64,000 bases of DNA from Chloroflexota bacterium (GTDB taxonomy: Bacteria; Chloroflexota; Limnocylindria; Limnocylindrales; CSP1-4), in the NCBI GenBank assembly GCA_021786265.1, contig JAJYNP010000142.1:62001-126000 (forward strand). The letters run 5' to 3'. Under the pieces are notes generated by a model. That model worked only from the letters and a program-made list of their open reading frames with translations, did not search any database and was not told where the DNA came from. Position 1 is the stretch's first letter; each line of letters begins with the position of its first letter. Of this stretch, positions 1-8,140 are shown piece after piece. The position numbers and the translations under genes were made by a program.

Positions 1-343
1 CAATGCCGGCGACACCGCGGCGCATTCCTCGGCTGAGCAGCCGGACCGGTGCCGAAAGTCCCGCCACTGCGGGCCTTCGGTCCCTATGGTCGACGGGGTT
101 CGAGAGACCATGGTTGCCCCATGGTGCCCTGGTGGCTCTCATGCTCCTGTCCCTGGCGGCGCGCTCGCCGCCAGGAGGAACGCGCGTGAGGGCTCAGGAC
201 CGCCCCTGAGCCTCACCGAGGACCCCTTCCGGCTCCCCCGATCGCACGGGAGCCCCGTCCCTCCAGATAGGCGTCGGGCGAGCGCCGCACCCGTCGGCCG
301 CGCCGTCCGCGCCCATGCCGCACGCCCTCTGGAGGTTCCTCCC
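1..343. other. Leader region of the cysteine operon
   Basis: No convincing gene is seen before the acetyltransferase start. An open frame runs through from 86 but lacks protein-like character before 344. A perfect 9-bp stem with a 4-nt loop lies at 153-174 (CTGGCGGCG/CGCCGCCAG) and could be a terminator or attenuator, but it has no T tract and no T-box or S-box consensus is recognisable. Confidence 0.4.
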
Positions 344-1288
344 ATGCGCTCACCTCACCTGGCCGATCCAGGGTCGAGCGATCCGTTTCGCCCCGCTGCC
401 CTGGCACCTCCGGCCGTTCCACGCGACAACGACCCCCGCGGACCGGTACCGCAGCCGCTCTCCGCTCTCGCGGGGCGGATCGCCGCCGCGGAGGCCGCGA
501 GCTTCGGCAGGCTCCCCGACCGTGAGCTCGTGGCGGCGCTCGGGGACCGGGTGGTAGGACTGCTCTTCCCCGACGGCCGCCGCACGCCCCGGTCCACGGC
601 CCAGGTTCGCGCCGAGATCGACGGGCTCTGCCAGGAGCTCGGCGAGGCGCTCCGTCCGCTCGAGGACGAGCTGCCGCAGCCGGCCGCCGACCTCTGCGAG
701 CAGTTCATCGCCGAGCTGCCGGAGATCCACCATCGGCTCGAGCTCGACGCCGCCGCCATCGAGGCCGGAGACCCCGCCGCGCGCAGCGTGTCGGAGGTCG
801 TGCTGGCCTACCCGGGCTTCGCGGCCCTCGCCTTCCATCGCGTCGCCCACGCTTTCCACGAGCTTGGCATCCCGCTCGTGCCACGGCTCCTCGCCGAGAT
901 CGCCCATGCGCGCACGGGCATCGACATCCATCCGGGGGCGATCATCGGGCGCTCCTGCTGCATCGACCATGGCACGGGCCTCGTCATCGGCGAGACGGCC
1001 GTGATCGGCGACGAGGTCAAGCTCTACCAGGGCGTCACGCTCGGCGCGCTCAGCGTGACGAAGGGCGCCGCCGGCACGAAGCGCCACCCTACGATCGAAG
1101 ATCGGGTGGTGATCTATGCCAACGCCACCGTGCTCGGCGGCGAGACCGTCGTCGGCCACGACAGCGTGCTGGGCGGCAACGTCTGGCTCACCAACAGCGT
1201 CCCGCCCTATTCCCTCGTCTACCACACCAGTCAGGTCCGGGTCCGCAGCGTCGCCGAGGCGTTCGAGCCCTCGGACTTCGTGATCTGA
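344..1288 (+). CDS. cysE: Serine O-acetyltransferase (EpsC/CysE type)
   Basis: Transfers acetyl from acetyl-CoA to L-serine, giving O-acetylserine, the carbon skeleton for cysteine synthesis in the cytoplasm. The 314-aa protein has an alpha-helical N-terminal half and a left-handed beta-helix of hexapeptide repeats at about 190-290, including [10 protein letters not shown] (193-202) and [10 protein letters not shown] (208-217), whose Asp-His is the catalytic pair of the family. The frame is open from 86, but the ATG at 344 is preceded by GGAGG at 331-335 and begins the plausible N-terminus. The cysteine synthase follows after 13 nt, so the two form an operon and could assemble as a cysteine synthase complex. 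The length fits the longer EpsC subgroup. Confidence 0.93.
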   Translation: MRSPHLADPGSSDPFRPAALAPPAVPRDNDPRGPVPQPLSALAGRIAAAEAASFGRLPDRELVAALGDRVVGLLFPDGRRTPRSTAQVRAEIDGLCQELGEALRPLEDELPQPAADLCEQFIAELPEIHHRLELDAAAIEAGDPAARSVSEVVLAYPGFAALAFHRVAHAFHELGIPLVPRLLAEIAHARTGIDIHPGAIIGRSCCIDHGTGLVIGETAVIGDEVKLYQGVTLGALSVTKGAAGTKRHPTIEDRVVIYANATVLGGETVVGHDSVLGGNVWLTNSVPPYSLVYHTSQVRVRSVAEAFEPSDFVI

Positions 1289-1301
1289 GAAGGAGCCAGC
1301 C

Positions 1302-2216
<915 letters not shown>

Positions 2217-2433
2217 GCACCGATGCGCGCCGGGATGGCGGCACGATTGGTGATGGTGTCGCGCAGCGTCCGCTGGCCGCCCCGAAAGGTGGAGCGTTTC
2301 GGTGTCGCCGACGGAGGAGACCCCGCACGGTCAGGGCCACTGGACTGCACGTGAGGCCAGGTCGACAGGCGAACGGTCGACAGATCCTGGCGATCGACGT
2401 TGCCTGAGCTGAGCTGAGGGCGTGCGCCAGTGG

Positions 2434-2458
2434 CATCCGGGCCCGAGGGGCCCGGATG
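2434..2458. terminator. Bidirectional hairpin between convergent genes
   Basis: A perfect 11-bp stem (CATCCGGGCCC / GGGCCCGGATG) with a 3-nt loop sits between the cysteine synthase gene and the convergent lipoprotein gene. It has no T tract, as is common in high-GC genomes. Confidence 0.6.
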
Positions 2459-2485
2459 GGGGCACCCACCGCGAGCGCGTCCGCT

Positions 2486-3166
2486 TCAGGACGCCGTCGG
2501 CGATGGGTTCGGCTCGATGGTGAGCAGCGACCAGCGCTGGAGGTCCCAGACGAGGCCGACCATCGAGACGTAGTCGTGGGTGGTGCCCTGGTAGGCGATC
2601 GTGACGCGCACCTGCGCGCGGGCGGTGTAGAAGTACCCGCCGGCGCTGCCATAGGTGATGGGCGTGATGACGCGGGCCGCGAGCACCCGCGTGCCCGCCC
2701 AGGCGGCGGCGATCTGGGCCACGTAGGATGCGCGGCCGAGCTGCGCGCGCAGGCCGCTCCACGAGAGGTCGTAGAGCGTGTCCCAGTTCTCCGCACGCAA
2801 CGCGACCAGGACCGCCGACAGCGTCCCCCCGGCGTCGCGCGTGGGGTGCTGCGCGCTGAGCGGGGGCCACGACGGCAGGGCGAGGCTCGGGAGTGCGGTG
2901 GACGCGGGCGAGGCCGGCCCGGGGGGAGCGGACGCAGCCAGGCTGGGCGCTGGTGTCATGGTCACGAGGGGCACCGACAGCGCCGGAACGCTGGCCCCGC
3001 TCGGCACCGCGGTGTGCATACCGGGCGGGGCAGCGTTCCGCGGAGCCGGCGACGGCTGACTCGCCGCACTGCACGCCGCCACGGCCAGCGCGAGGAGCAT
3101 CACAGCCCCCACGCGGGCACCCGCGACCGGGCCGTCGTCTCGTCGTCTCCATCCCCTGGAGGACAT
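2486..3166 (-). CDS. Lipoprotein with C-terminal NTF2-like domain
   Basis: The 226-aa product has a basic N-terminus, a hydrophobic segment and a lipobox-like AVAACS, predicting a lipid-anchored extracytoplasmic protein. A Pro/Ala/Ser-rich linker of about 70 residues leads to a domain of about 110 residues (from GGTLSAVLVALRAENW) with the predicted helix and beta-strand pattern of small NTF2-like folds. This domain is clearly paralogous to the product at 3639-4046 (shared NW/DW..LY.., SYVAQ/DYVAQ, WAG). It is the last gene of the minus-strand secreted cluster, 5 nt beyond the upstream gene. Ligand and role are unknown. Confidence 0.75.
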   Translation of the reverse strand: MSSRGWRRRDDGPVAGARVGAVMLLALAVAACSAASQPSPAPRNAAPPGMHTAVPSGASVPALSVPLVTMTPAPSLAASAPPGPASPASTALPSLALPSWPPLSAQHPTRDAGGTLSAVLVALRAENWDTLYDLSWSGLRAQLGRASYVAQIAAAWAGTRVLAARVITPITYGSAGGYFYTARAQVRVTIAYQGTTHDYVSMVGLVWDLQRWSLLTIEPNPSPTAS

Positions 3167-3171
3167 CCGGG

Positions 3172-3639
3172 TCAGCTGCCCGAGGGCGTCGGGTAGTGGA
3201 TGAGGTCGACCCGAAAGATGGTGGCGAACCTGGCCTGATCCGAGGCTGGTGGCAGGCGTGGATCGGTACCTTTGCGCAGGAACGCGAGCCGGAAGACCGC
3301 GTCGTCCTTCGCCCAGGCAGCGACGGCGACCTCGGTCATGGCCTTCCCGGTATCTTTCTGCGTCGAAGCCCAGCCCCGTTTCTGCAACTGTGTCACATAG
3401 AAGCTCGAGACGTCCATCACCGATGCGTTCGTCCCGAGGAGATGGCCAGAGTCGGCGTAGTTGGTGCCCTCGATGGTGGTTTGCTCATCGAGCCCCCCAG
3501 AGCTCAGCACCACGGCGCCCGGATAGAAAAGGTGATCCTCTGGCATCGCCTGCAGGCGTGCCAGCTGGCTCGTGTCCGTCCCGCACGCCGTCAGGACGAC
3601 GGCCAGGGCGACGGCGGCGGGAACGAGACGAGTGAGCAT
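3172..3639 (-). CDS. Small lipoprotein of unknown function
   Basis: This 155-aa protein has a signal peptide ending in a lipobox (VLTACG), so Cys19 would be lipidated. The mature part contains a DHLFYPGAVVL segment and a single globular domain of about 120 residues in which a short Tyr-rich helix (SSFYVTQLQKRGW) resembles the SxxWYxxxLxxxGW pattern of other secreted proteins in the window, such as that at 32523-33011. Its ATG overlaps the last base of the upstream gene, so translation is probably coupled. No catalytic motif is visible. Confidence 0.7.
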   Translation of the reverse strand: MLTRLVPAAVALAVVLTACGTDTSQLARLQAMPEDHLFYPGAVVLSSGGLDEQTTIEGTNYADSGHLLGTNASVMDVSSFYVTQLQKRGWASTQKDTGKAMTEVAVAAWAKDDAVFRLAFLRKGTDPRLPPASDQARFATIFRVDLIHYPTPSGS

Positions 3640-4046
3640 CAGGATTGTGGATCGATGCTGAAGAGCTTCCAGCCGCTGGGCTCTTCGATGAGCGTGACGT
3701 AGCCGGGATACGTGGTGGTCACTCCCCCGTTTGTCATCGTAACCGACACAGTAGCGCGGGCCATGTCGAACCCGGCACGACCATCGTTGAGCTGCGGCGG
3801 CGAGGTGACCGTGATCGCCGCGATGGTGCCCGACCCGGCCCAGCCCGCCGAGACCTGCGCCACGTAGTCAGCCTGGCTCACTGAGTTCTGCAGGAGGCTG
3901 AAGCTCATGCCGTAGAGCGCGGCCCAGTCCTTCTGCTGCAGCGCGGCCAGGGCCGCGTTCAGGGCGCTGGTTGGGTCTGAGGGCGGCCGCGTATCGACGA
4001 GCTTGTACTGTGCGCCGCCGTACCAGAGCTCGGCGCTGCTGGTCAC
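3639..4046 (-). CDS. NTF2-like domain protein, probably the 3' half of a split gene
   Basis: The 135-aa frame encodes an NTF2-like domain paralogous to the C-terminus of the 2486-3166 product (ALNAALAALQQKDWAALYG, DYVAQVSAGWAG). It has no signal peptide of its own. It begins at a GTG eight codons past a TAG (4070-4068) and is in the same frame as the gene ending there. Read through the stop, the junction VSIQL-stop-AQINPDRVTSS looks like continuous protein. I infer one original protein of about 255 residues (signal peptide, beta domain, NTF2-like domain), now split by a nonsense codon. Confidence 0.6.
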   Translation of the reverse strand: MTSSAELWYGGAQYKLVDTRPPSDPTSALNAALAALQQKDWAALYGMSFSLLQNSVSQADYVAQVSAGWAGSGTIAAITVTSPPQLNDGRAGFDMARATVSVTMTNGGVTTTYPGYVTLIEEPSGWKLFSIDPQS

Positions 4047-4067
4047 GCGATCGGGGTTGATCTGGGC

Positions 4068-4451
4068 CTAGAGTTGGATCGACACCGGATCGGTAGTGCC
4101 GGAGGGCTGGCTCATGCCGAACACGAAGTCCAGGCTCGCGTTCGGGTCGAGCAAGCCCGACCCGCTGTACTGGACCACCACGGAGTGGTCGCTGTTGAAG
4201 TTGACGGTCGCCGCAGCGGTGCCGAAGAAGAGCCCCAAGCCCTGCACCCCGAACGAGAACCTGCCGAAGTTCACGGCGGAAGGATCGAGGTAGATCAGGA
4301 ACTCGGTCTGGCGCGTGTTATCGATGAACGTGTACCGCCCCCCGCTGGGATCCGTCGCACTTGCCTTGCCGCCCGCCATCGTCATCGCGGCGACGAGCGT
4401 GACGGTCGCCAGCGCGCCTGTTCCGAGGAGGGCCACGCGTGACTTCTTCAC
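4068..4451 (-). CDS. Secreted beta-rich protein, 5' half of a split gene
   Basis: The start is GTG with a strong AGGAGG site (4458-4463) that overlaps the stop of the lipase-like gene. Residues 1-32 form a Sec signal peptide ending AGGKASA. The mature 95 residues are rich in aromatic and beta-strand patterns (TEFLIYLDP, FSFGVQGLGLFFG) and match no family I can name. The TAG stop at 4070-4068 is followed in frame by the NTF2-like domain at 3639-4046. Confidence 0.65.
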   Translation of the reverse strand: MKKSRVALLGTGALATVTLVAAMTMAGGKASATDPSGGRYTFIDNTRQTEFLIYLDPSAVNFGRFSFGVQGLGLFFGTAAATVNFNSDHSVVVQYSGSGLLDPNASLDFVFGMSQPSGTTDPVSIQL

Positions 4452-4461
4452 CTCACACCTC

Positions 4462-5823
4462 CTACGGCACGCAGCTGTAGAGGTTGCCGGTCACGCGACC
4501 ACCCACCAGATGCGTGATCTCGGAGACGAGGGGCGTGGAGGTCGGATTCTGGCAGTCCGGGACCATGATCGGGGTCGTGTTCGAGAGGGTGCCACCGAGA
4601 CTCTTGCCCAGATTGCCGTGGAAGACCGGACTGCCGAAGGCTTCGGTCGCCAGGCCCACGGCAAAGGGATCCGCCCATGGGTTCCATTGCAGCTGGTCCT
4701 CCAGGGCCCACTCCCAGTTCTGGCTTCCGGGAGATCCATCCAGGAACCGTGCCCCGCCGGTGGGTGGGACCGCATGTGGGTCGTCGGACCCGGGGAGCAG
4801 GACAAGATCGCCTATGATCCCGGTGGGCAGCGGCAACGACAGACAGGCCGAGAACGGTCCAATGTCAGCGCATGGATGCAGATCAACGCTGATGTCGCCG
4901 TAGGCGTTGAACGACGGCAGCTGCGGGAGATGGGAAGCCGGGGGATTGACCCACCGATACCAGCTGCTCATGGGGGCCAGCTCGTAGTTCGCCGGACGCG
5001 ACCCGGCGGGGTATCCGGCGAGCGGGAGACCCTGCTGGAGGATCTGCGAGATCGGCCACAGGCCGGTGCTGAGGTACGCACCATAGGCTGCGAACGCGCC
5101 CTGCTGAGCACCTTCGAGGTAGAACACGCTATCGACCATGGTGGAGGCCACCCCATCGCCCCGCTCAGACGAGTAGGCCAGGAAGCCTCGCACGATCGCC
5201 GCGCCCATGCTGTTGGCAATCAGGACGACGGGCTGCCCAGTCTGCGCGTACAGCGACTGCACATCGGAGTCGAGCAGGACCGCGTTCAGGCCGATGTCGC
5301 TGGCGCTGTCGCAGATGCTCCCACTGATCGAGGTCAGGTCGACTGGCATCCCGCCATCGGGCTGTGCCGGGAGTTGAACGGAGCGCGACGTGCAGGTGCC
5401 CGAGGTCTTGTCAAAGTCTCCCTTGTCCTGATAGTACTCGAATAGGTTGGTAGTCTCGCCAAGTTGAGCGGTCAAGTAGTCGACAAATCGGGTCCAGTCG
5501 CTTGAGCGATAGCTGGCGCTCCAACCGTGCACAAACTCCACGGGCTTCGGGGCCGACACAAGGCTGATAGTGACCAGGTAGCCGGCGGGGATCATGAACG
5601 TGTAGCCCTGGTCGTAGTAGGCGATCCCGCCAACGTCCTGGATCGTGATGAGATGCGTGCCAGGCTGCACGGACGCGGTGAATGTCCCCTCGCTGTACGC
5701 CGGACCGTACAGCGGTTCCGGAGGCGTCGTGCCGATCGTACTGCCGTCGAGATAGACGGAGTAGTTGTCACCGACGATGTATTCGTCGGCGACTGTCACG
5801 CTCACCGTCTCGGCCTGCGTCAC
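4462..5823 (-). CDS. Secreted lipase/esterase-like alpha/beta hydrolase (body)
   Basis: The 453-residue frame has an N-terminal beta-sandwich of about 85 residues (EYIVGDNYSVYLDG), then a hydrolase region: FVHGW (97-101) as the oxyanion strand and VVLIANSMGAAI with the likely nucleophile Ser205 in an A-N-S-M-G elbow. Four Cys suggest disulfides in a secreted protein. The GTG at 5823 is unlikely to be the true start. The same frame upstream encodes WGDDQWQFAV, typical of the beta domain, back to an in-frame TGA at 5889-5887; the signal peptide lies further upstream in another frame (next entry). Substrate is unknown; a triacylglycerol or polyester hydrolase is possible. Confidence 0.7.
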   Translation of the reverse strand: MTQAETVSVTVADEYIVGDNYSVYLDGSTIGTTPPEPLYGPAYSEGTFTASVQPGTHLITIQDVGGIAYYDQGYTFMIPAGYLVTISLVSAPKPVEFVHGWSASYRSSDWTRFVDYLTAQLGETTNLFEYYQDKGDFDKTSGTCTSRSVQLPAQPDGGMPVDLTSISGSICDSASDIGLNAVLLDSDVQSLYAQTGQPVVLIANSMGAAIVRGFLAYSSERGDGVASTMVDSVFYLEGAQQGAFAAYGAYLSTGLWPISQILQQGLPLAGYPAGSRPANYELAPMSSWYRWVNPPASHLPQLPSFNAYGDISVDLHPCADIGPFSACLSLPLPTGIIGDLVLLPGSDDPHAVPPTGGARFLDGSPGSQNWEWALEDQLQWNPWADPFAVGLATEAFGSPVFHGNLGKSLGGTLSNTTPIMVPDCQNPTSTPLVSEITHLVGGRVTGNLYSCVP

Positions 5824-6026
5824 GGCGAACTGCCACTGATCGTCTCCCCAGCCGTTGACCGTGTCGCTTGTCTGGGGCTCGCCCGATCACCCGGGCGGCT
5901 GGACCTGGATGAGGGCGTCGGTCCCAGATGCTGGAGGCCCGTTCGAGCCCGGGTCGGCAAGGCAGTCGGGGCGCGTATGGCCACCAGCGCGAGAACGGCG
6001 AGGAACACCACGAACTTCCGTCGCAT
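5820..6026 (-). pseudogene. Disrupted 5' end of the lipase-like gene (signal peptide)
   Basis: The ATG at 6026 has a strong GGGAGGT site and encodes a classical signal peptide (MRRKFVVFLAVLALVAI). After about residue 22 this frame loses sense. The frame of the downstream lipase body gives LADPGSNGPPASGTDA, as expected after a signal peptide. One missing base near 5962 would join them, and an in-frame TGA at 5889-5887 (PPG-stop-SGEPQ) is a second lesion. Either the gene is decaying or the assembly carries two errors. Confidence 0.65.
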
Positions 6027-6580
6027 TCGTACCTCCCTTGCGGACGCCGCGCGACATCGATCAGGTAAGGTGTCGGCAGGTCACCTCCTTACAAACCGCT
6101 TGCGGCCCGCCGAACGACGGGTTGACCAGCCAGACACCCAGTGACGGCGCCGCTCGGCGGCCCAACAGCGAAGCGCCCGATCGGCACAATCCTTCTGCCG
6201 GTGCTGTCGTCCGGTGAGTAGCTCGGAGTCAGCGCTGGGGAGCAGGCCGAAGGTGGATGGCCAGGTGGGCGGACACGCAAGCGAGGCAGCGGGGTCATCA
6301 CATGCGGGACCCTCGCGCCCGGTTGCCGAGCCTGCCAACCTGCGTCATCGACGATCCCGCTCCCGGGTCCACTCGGGAGAGCCGAATGCTGTGGACTGGG
6401 ACGTAGAGAGAAGATGGACCGAACAGCCGGCGGTTCCCCACGGGCGCGGATCTGCGAGCAACGCGCCACGACTCGAACAGTCCATGTTGCTCAGCCCCTC
6501 CTCCCGGATGGGGACCGGCCGTCAACTGGGACGCGCGGCGACCATAAACCCCCGCTCGGCGGCGTCAATAGGCATGATTG
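6027..6580. other. Gene-free stretch upstream of the secreted cluster
   Basis: Several overlapping frames are open on both strands, but none has protein-like composition. A perfect TAAGGAGGTGACC Shine-Dalgarno-like string lies on the minus strand at about 6079-6091 without a start codon at proper spacing. Part of this stretch may be the eroded 5' region of the monooxygenase remnant that follows. Confidence 0.35.
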
Positions 6581-6855
6581 CCTACCCCGCCTCCGTGTCA
6601 TGGCCGGGGGGAACGGCCCGAACGTGACCTGGCGGCTTGCCGCGCGCTTCGCCGACGAGCTGAACGTCGACGGGATGGGGCCGGAAGAACTGCGCGACCC
6701 GCCACGAGGGGCAACGCCGGATCCACCTCCTCGGCGGCTATCGCGACCTCGGCGTCAGCCGGGTCATCACCATGATCCGCGGGGCCACCACGAACGACGA
6801 GGTGCTGGCGTCGTCCGCGGCCGACTGCCGGGCGGCCGGCGTGGAGCTCGCGTAA
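6581..6855 (+). pseudogene. Remnant of a luciferase-like (LLM-class) flavin monooxygenase
   Basis: Two frames carry consecutive pieces of the C-terminal end of an LLM-class oxidoreductase. VMAGGNGPNVTWRLAARFA and ELNVDGMGPEELR lie in one frame (about 6597-6695). GGYRDLGVSRVITMIRGA, then ADCRAAGVELA and TAA at 6853-6855, lie in another. The N-terminal two thirds are missing and the frame changes near 6700-6718, so no functional enzyme can be made. Such enzymes usually use F420 or FMN in high-GC bacteria. Confidence 0.65.
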
Positions 6856-7184
6856 GGGTCGGGCCGGACAGCTGATCGACCCCGGGCGAACGCGATCGGG
6901 TGGACGCGATCGGGTGGACACGCCGTCCCGAACGCGCGCGCCGGCCCGGGCCGCGTATGGTCGCGGCGCCCGGACGGATTCCCGCCAGCTGACGACAATG
7001 CACGGCGGCGGTGCAGTCGCGGCTGTGCCCCCAGGCGATATCGCAGGAGGGGCCGGGCAGCCCCAGGGAAATCGTGCGTCAGGCCGCTATCTGCAACGAT
7101 ATACGCAGACGGGTGCCGGGCGAACCGGCAACCAGCCGGCGTACTCGTCGCCTGGCGGGAATCAGGCAGGAAGCCAGCCGCCGG
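6856..7184. other. Intergenic stretch, no gene seen
   Basis: It contains a 14-nt direct repeat (gcgatcgggtggac, near 6894-6922) and no credible coding frame. It probably holds the 3' ends of flanking transcripts. Confidence 0.4.
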
Positions 7185-7688
7185 TCACGCCTGCCGGTCG
7201 AGCTCCTCGCGAAGGGCACCCAGCACCTCGAGCTCGATCCGATCCTTGGGCCGGCCGGCCGCGCGCTTCATTCGGATGAGGTCGTCGACCGAGGCGACCA
7301 GCACGCGCCGGCCCTCGATCTCGAACGGCACGGCCGTTCGGGCCAGCTGCTCGTAGTCGAGGCCCGGATCGGGCGACGCGAGCAGGTCGAGCGGGCCCGA
7401 CTCTGTCTCGAACAGGAACAGGTCGCCGAGCCGGAGCGTGCGGATGTCCACTGGTGGCACCGTGACTCCCGAGGGGAGATCCCGGCGGATCGCCTGCAGG
7501 TCGGCGAGGGCCTCCACGATCGCACACAGGTTGTTCGGGTCGCACGAGTAGCAGACGTCGAGGTCGCGCGTCGCCGACGTCGAGCCGTGGGCCTGCGCCG
7601 CGATCCCGCCGATGACGACGAACCGAATGTCATGGCGTACGAGCACCTCGAGGATCCGGCCGGGCTGGAACACGGACGCTTTGCTCAT
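7185..7688 (-). CDS. Nucleotidyltransferase-fold protein, toxin-like partner of an XRE regulator
   Basis: The 167-aa protein has the minimal nucleotidyltransferase signature of AbiEii/MNT-like families: GG at 27-28, then HGSTSATRDLDV with metal-binding Asp42 and Asp44, and a distal VDDLIRMKRAAGRPKD that ends as in family members (D-Li..K....R.kD). The start is ATG at 7688, overlapping the stop of the HTH gene by 4 nt. Family knowledge: such enzymes paired with HTH proteins act as type II or IV toxin-antitoxin modules, some transferring nucleotides to tRNA or proteins. Its position behind leuS and near a degraded gene fits an accessory module. Target unknown. Confidence 0.75.
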   Translation of the reverse strand: MSKASVFQPGRILEVLVRHDIRFVVIGGIAAQAHGSTSATRDLDVCYSCDPNNLCAIVEALADLQAIRRDLPSGVTVPPVDIRTLRLGDLFLFETESGPLDLLASPDPGLDYEQLARTAVPFEIEGRRVLVASVDDLIRMKRAAGRPKDRIELEVLGALREELDRQA

Positions 7689-8011
7689 TGGGCGACCTTC
7701 CGGAAGGCCCGTCGGAACTCCTCGTACCGTTGATCGGACGCAAGCGCCAGCTGGAGCCGCTCCTCGTCCGGCATCGCGATGAGCCGGCGGATCACGGTGC
7801 GGTCGATGCCGATGCCGAGGCGTGGCTCGAGCTCGAGCCCCCAGCTGCACGCCTCCAGCAGCCGGTCCAGCGTTCCGACGCGGGGGTCGATCCGCCCGCG
7901 CTCGATCCGCGCGATCGTCTCCTGGGGGACACCTGCTGCCTGCGCCAGCTCGCGCTGCGTCCATCCCTTCGACCGCCGCGCGTGCCGCAGCATCCTGCCC
8001 GCCATCGTCAT
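7685..8011 (-). CDS. XRE-family HTH regulator (antitoxin-like)
   Basis: The 108-aa protein has an N-terminal Cro/C1 helix-turn-helix at about residues 8-62 (GWTQRELAQAAGVPQETIARIE), followed by a helical tail with DEERLQLALASDQRYEEF. It precedes and overlaps (ATGA) the nucleotidyltransferase gene, the usual order for an autoregulated antitoxin-toxin pair. It probably represses its own promoter in the short gap 8012-8140. Confidence 0.8.
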   Translation of the reverse strand: MTMAGRMLRHARRSKGWTQRELAQAAGVPQETIARIERGRIDPRVGTLDRLLEACSWGLELEPRLGIGIDRTVIRRLIAMPDEERLQLALASDQRYEEFRRAFRKVAQ

Positions 8012-8140
8012 GTCGTCGGCCTCCTGATGACGGATCCATCATCACCCCAGGCGGAGGAGGCGTCAAGCTCGGCGACGTGAGACCGACGCTCAGGCGGGCT
8101 CCCGGGTGCGCACGTAGAACACGGGGTCGGGAGACATTTC

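Noticed and set aside
1..180. tRNA-like ggttcgaga string near 97
   Set aside because: No matching acceptor, D or anticodon arms could be folded around it.
6079..6091. Perfect anti-16S string TAAGGAGGTGACC on the minus strand as a gene start
   Set aside because: No start codon lies at 5-12 nt; the lipase-like gene has its own GGGAGGT site at the ATG 6026.
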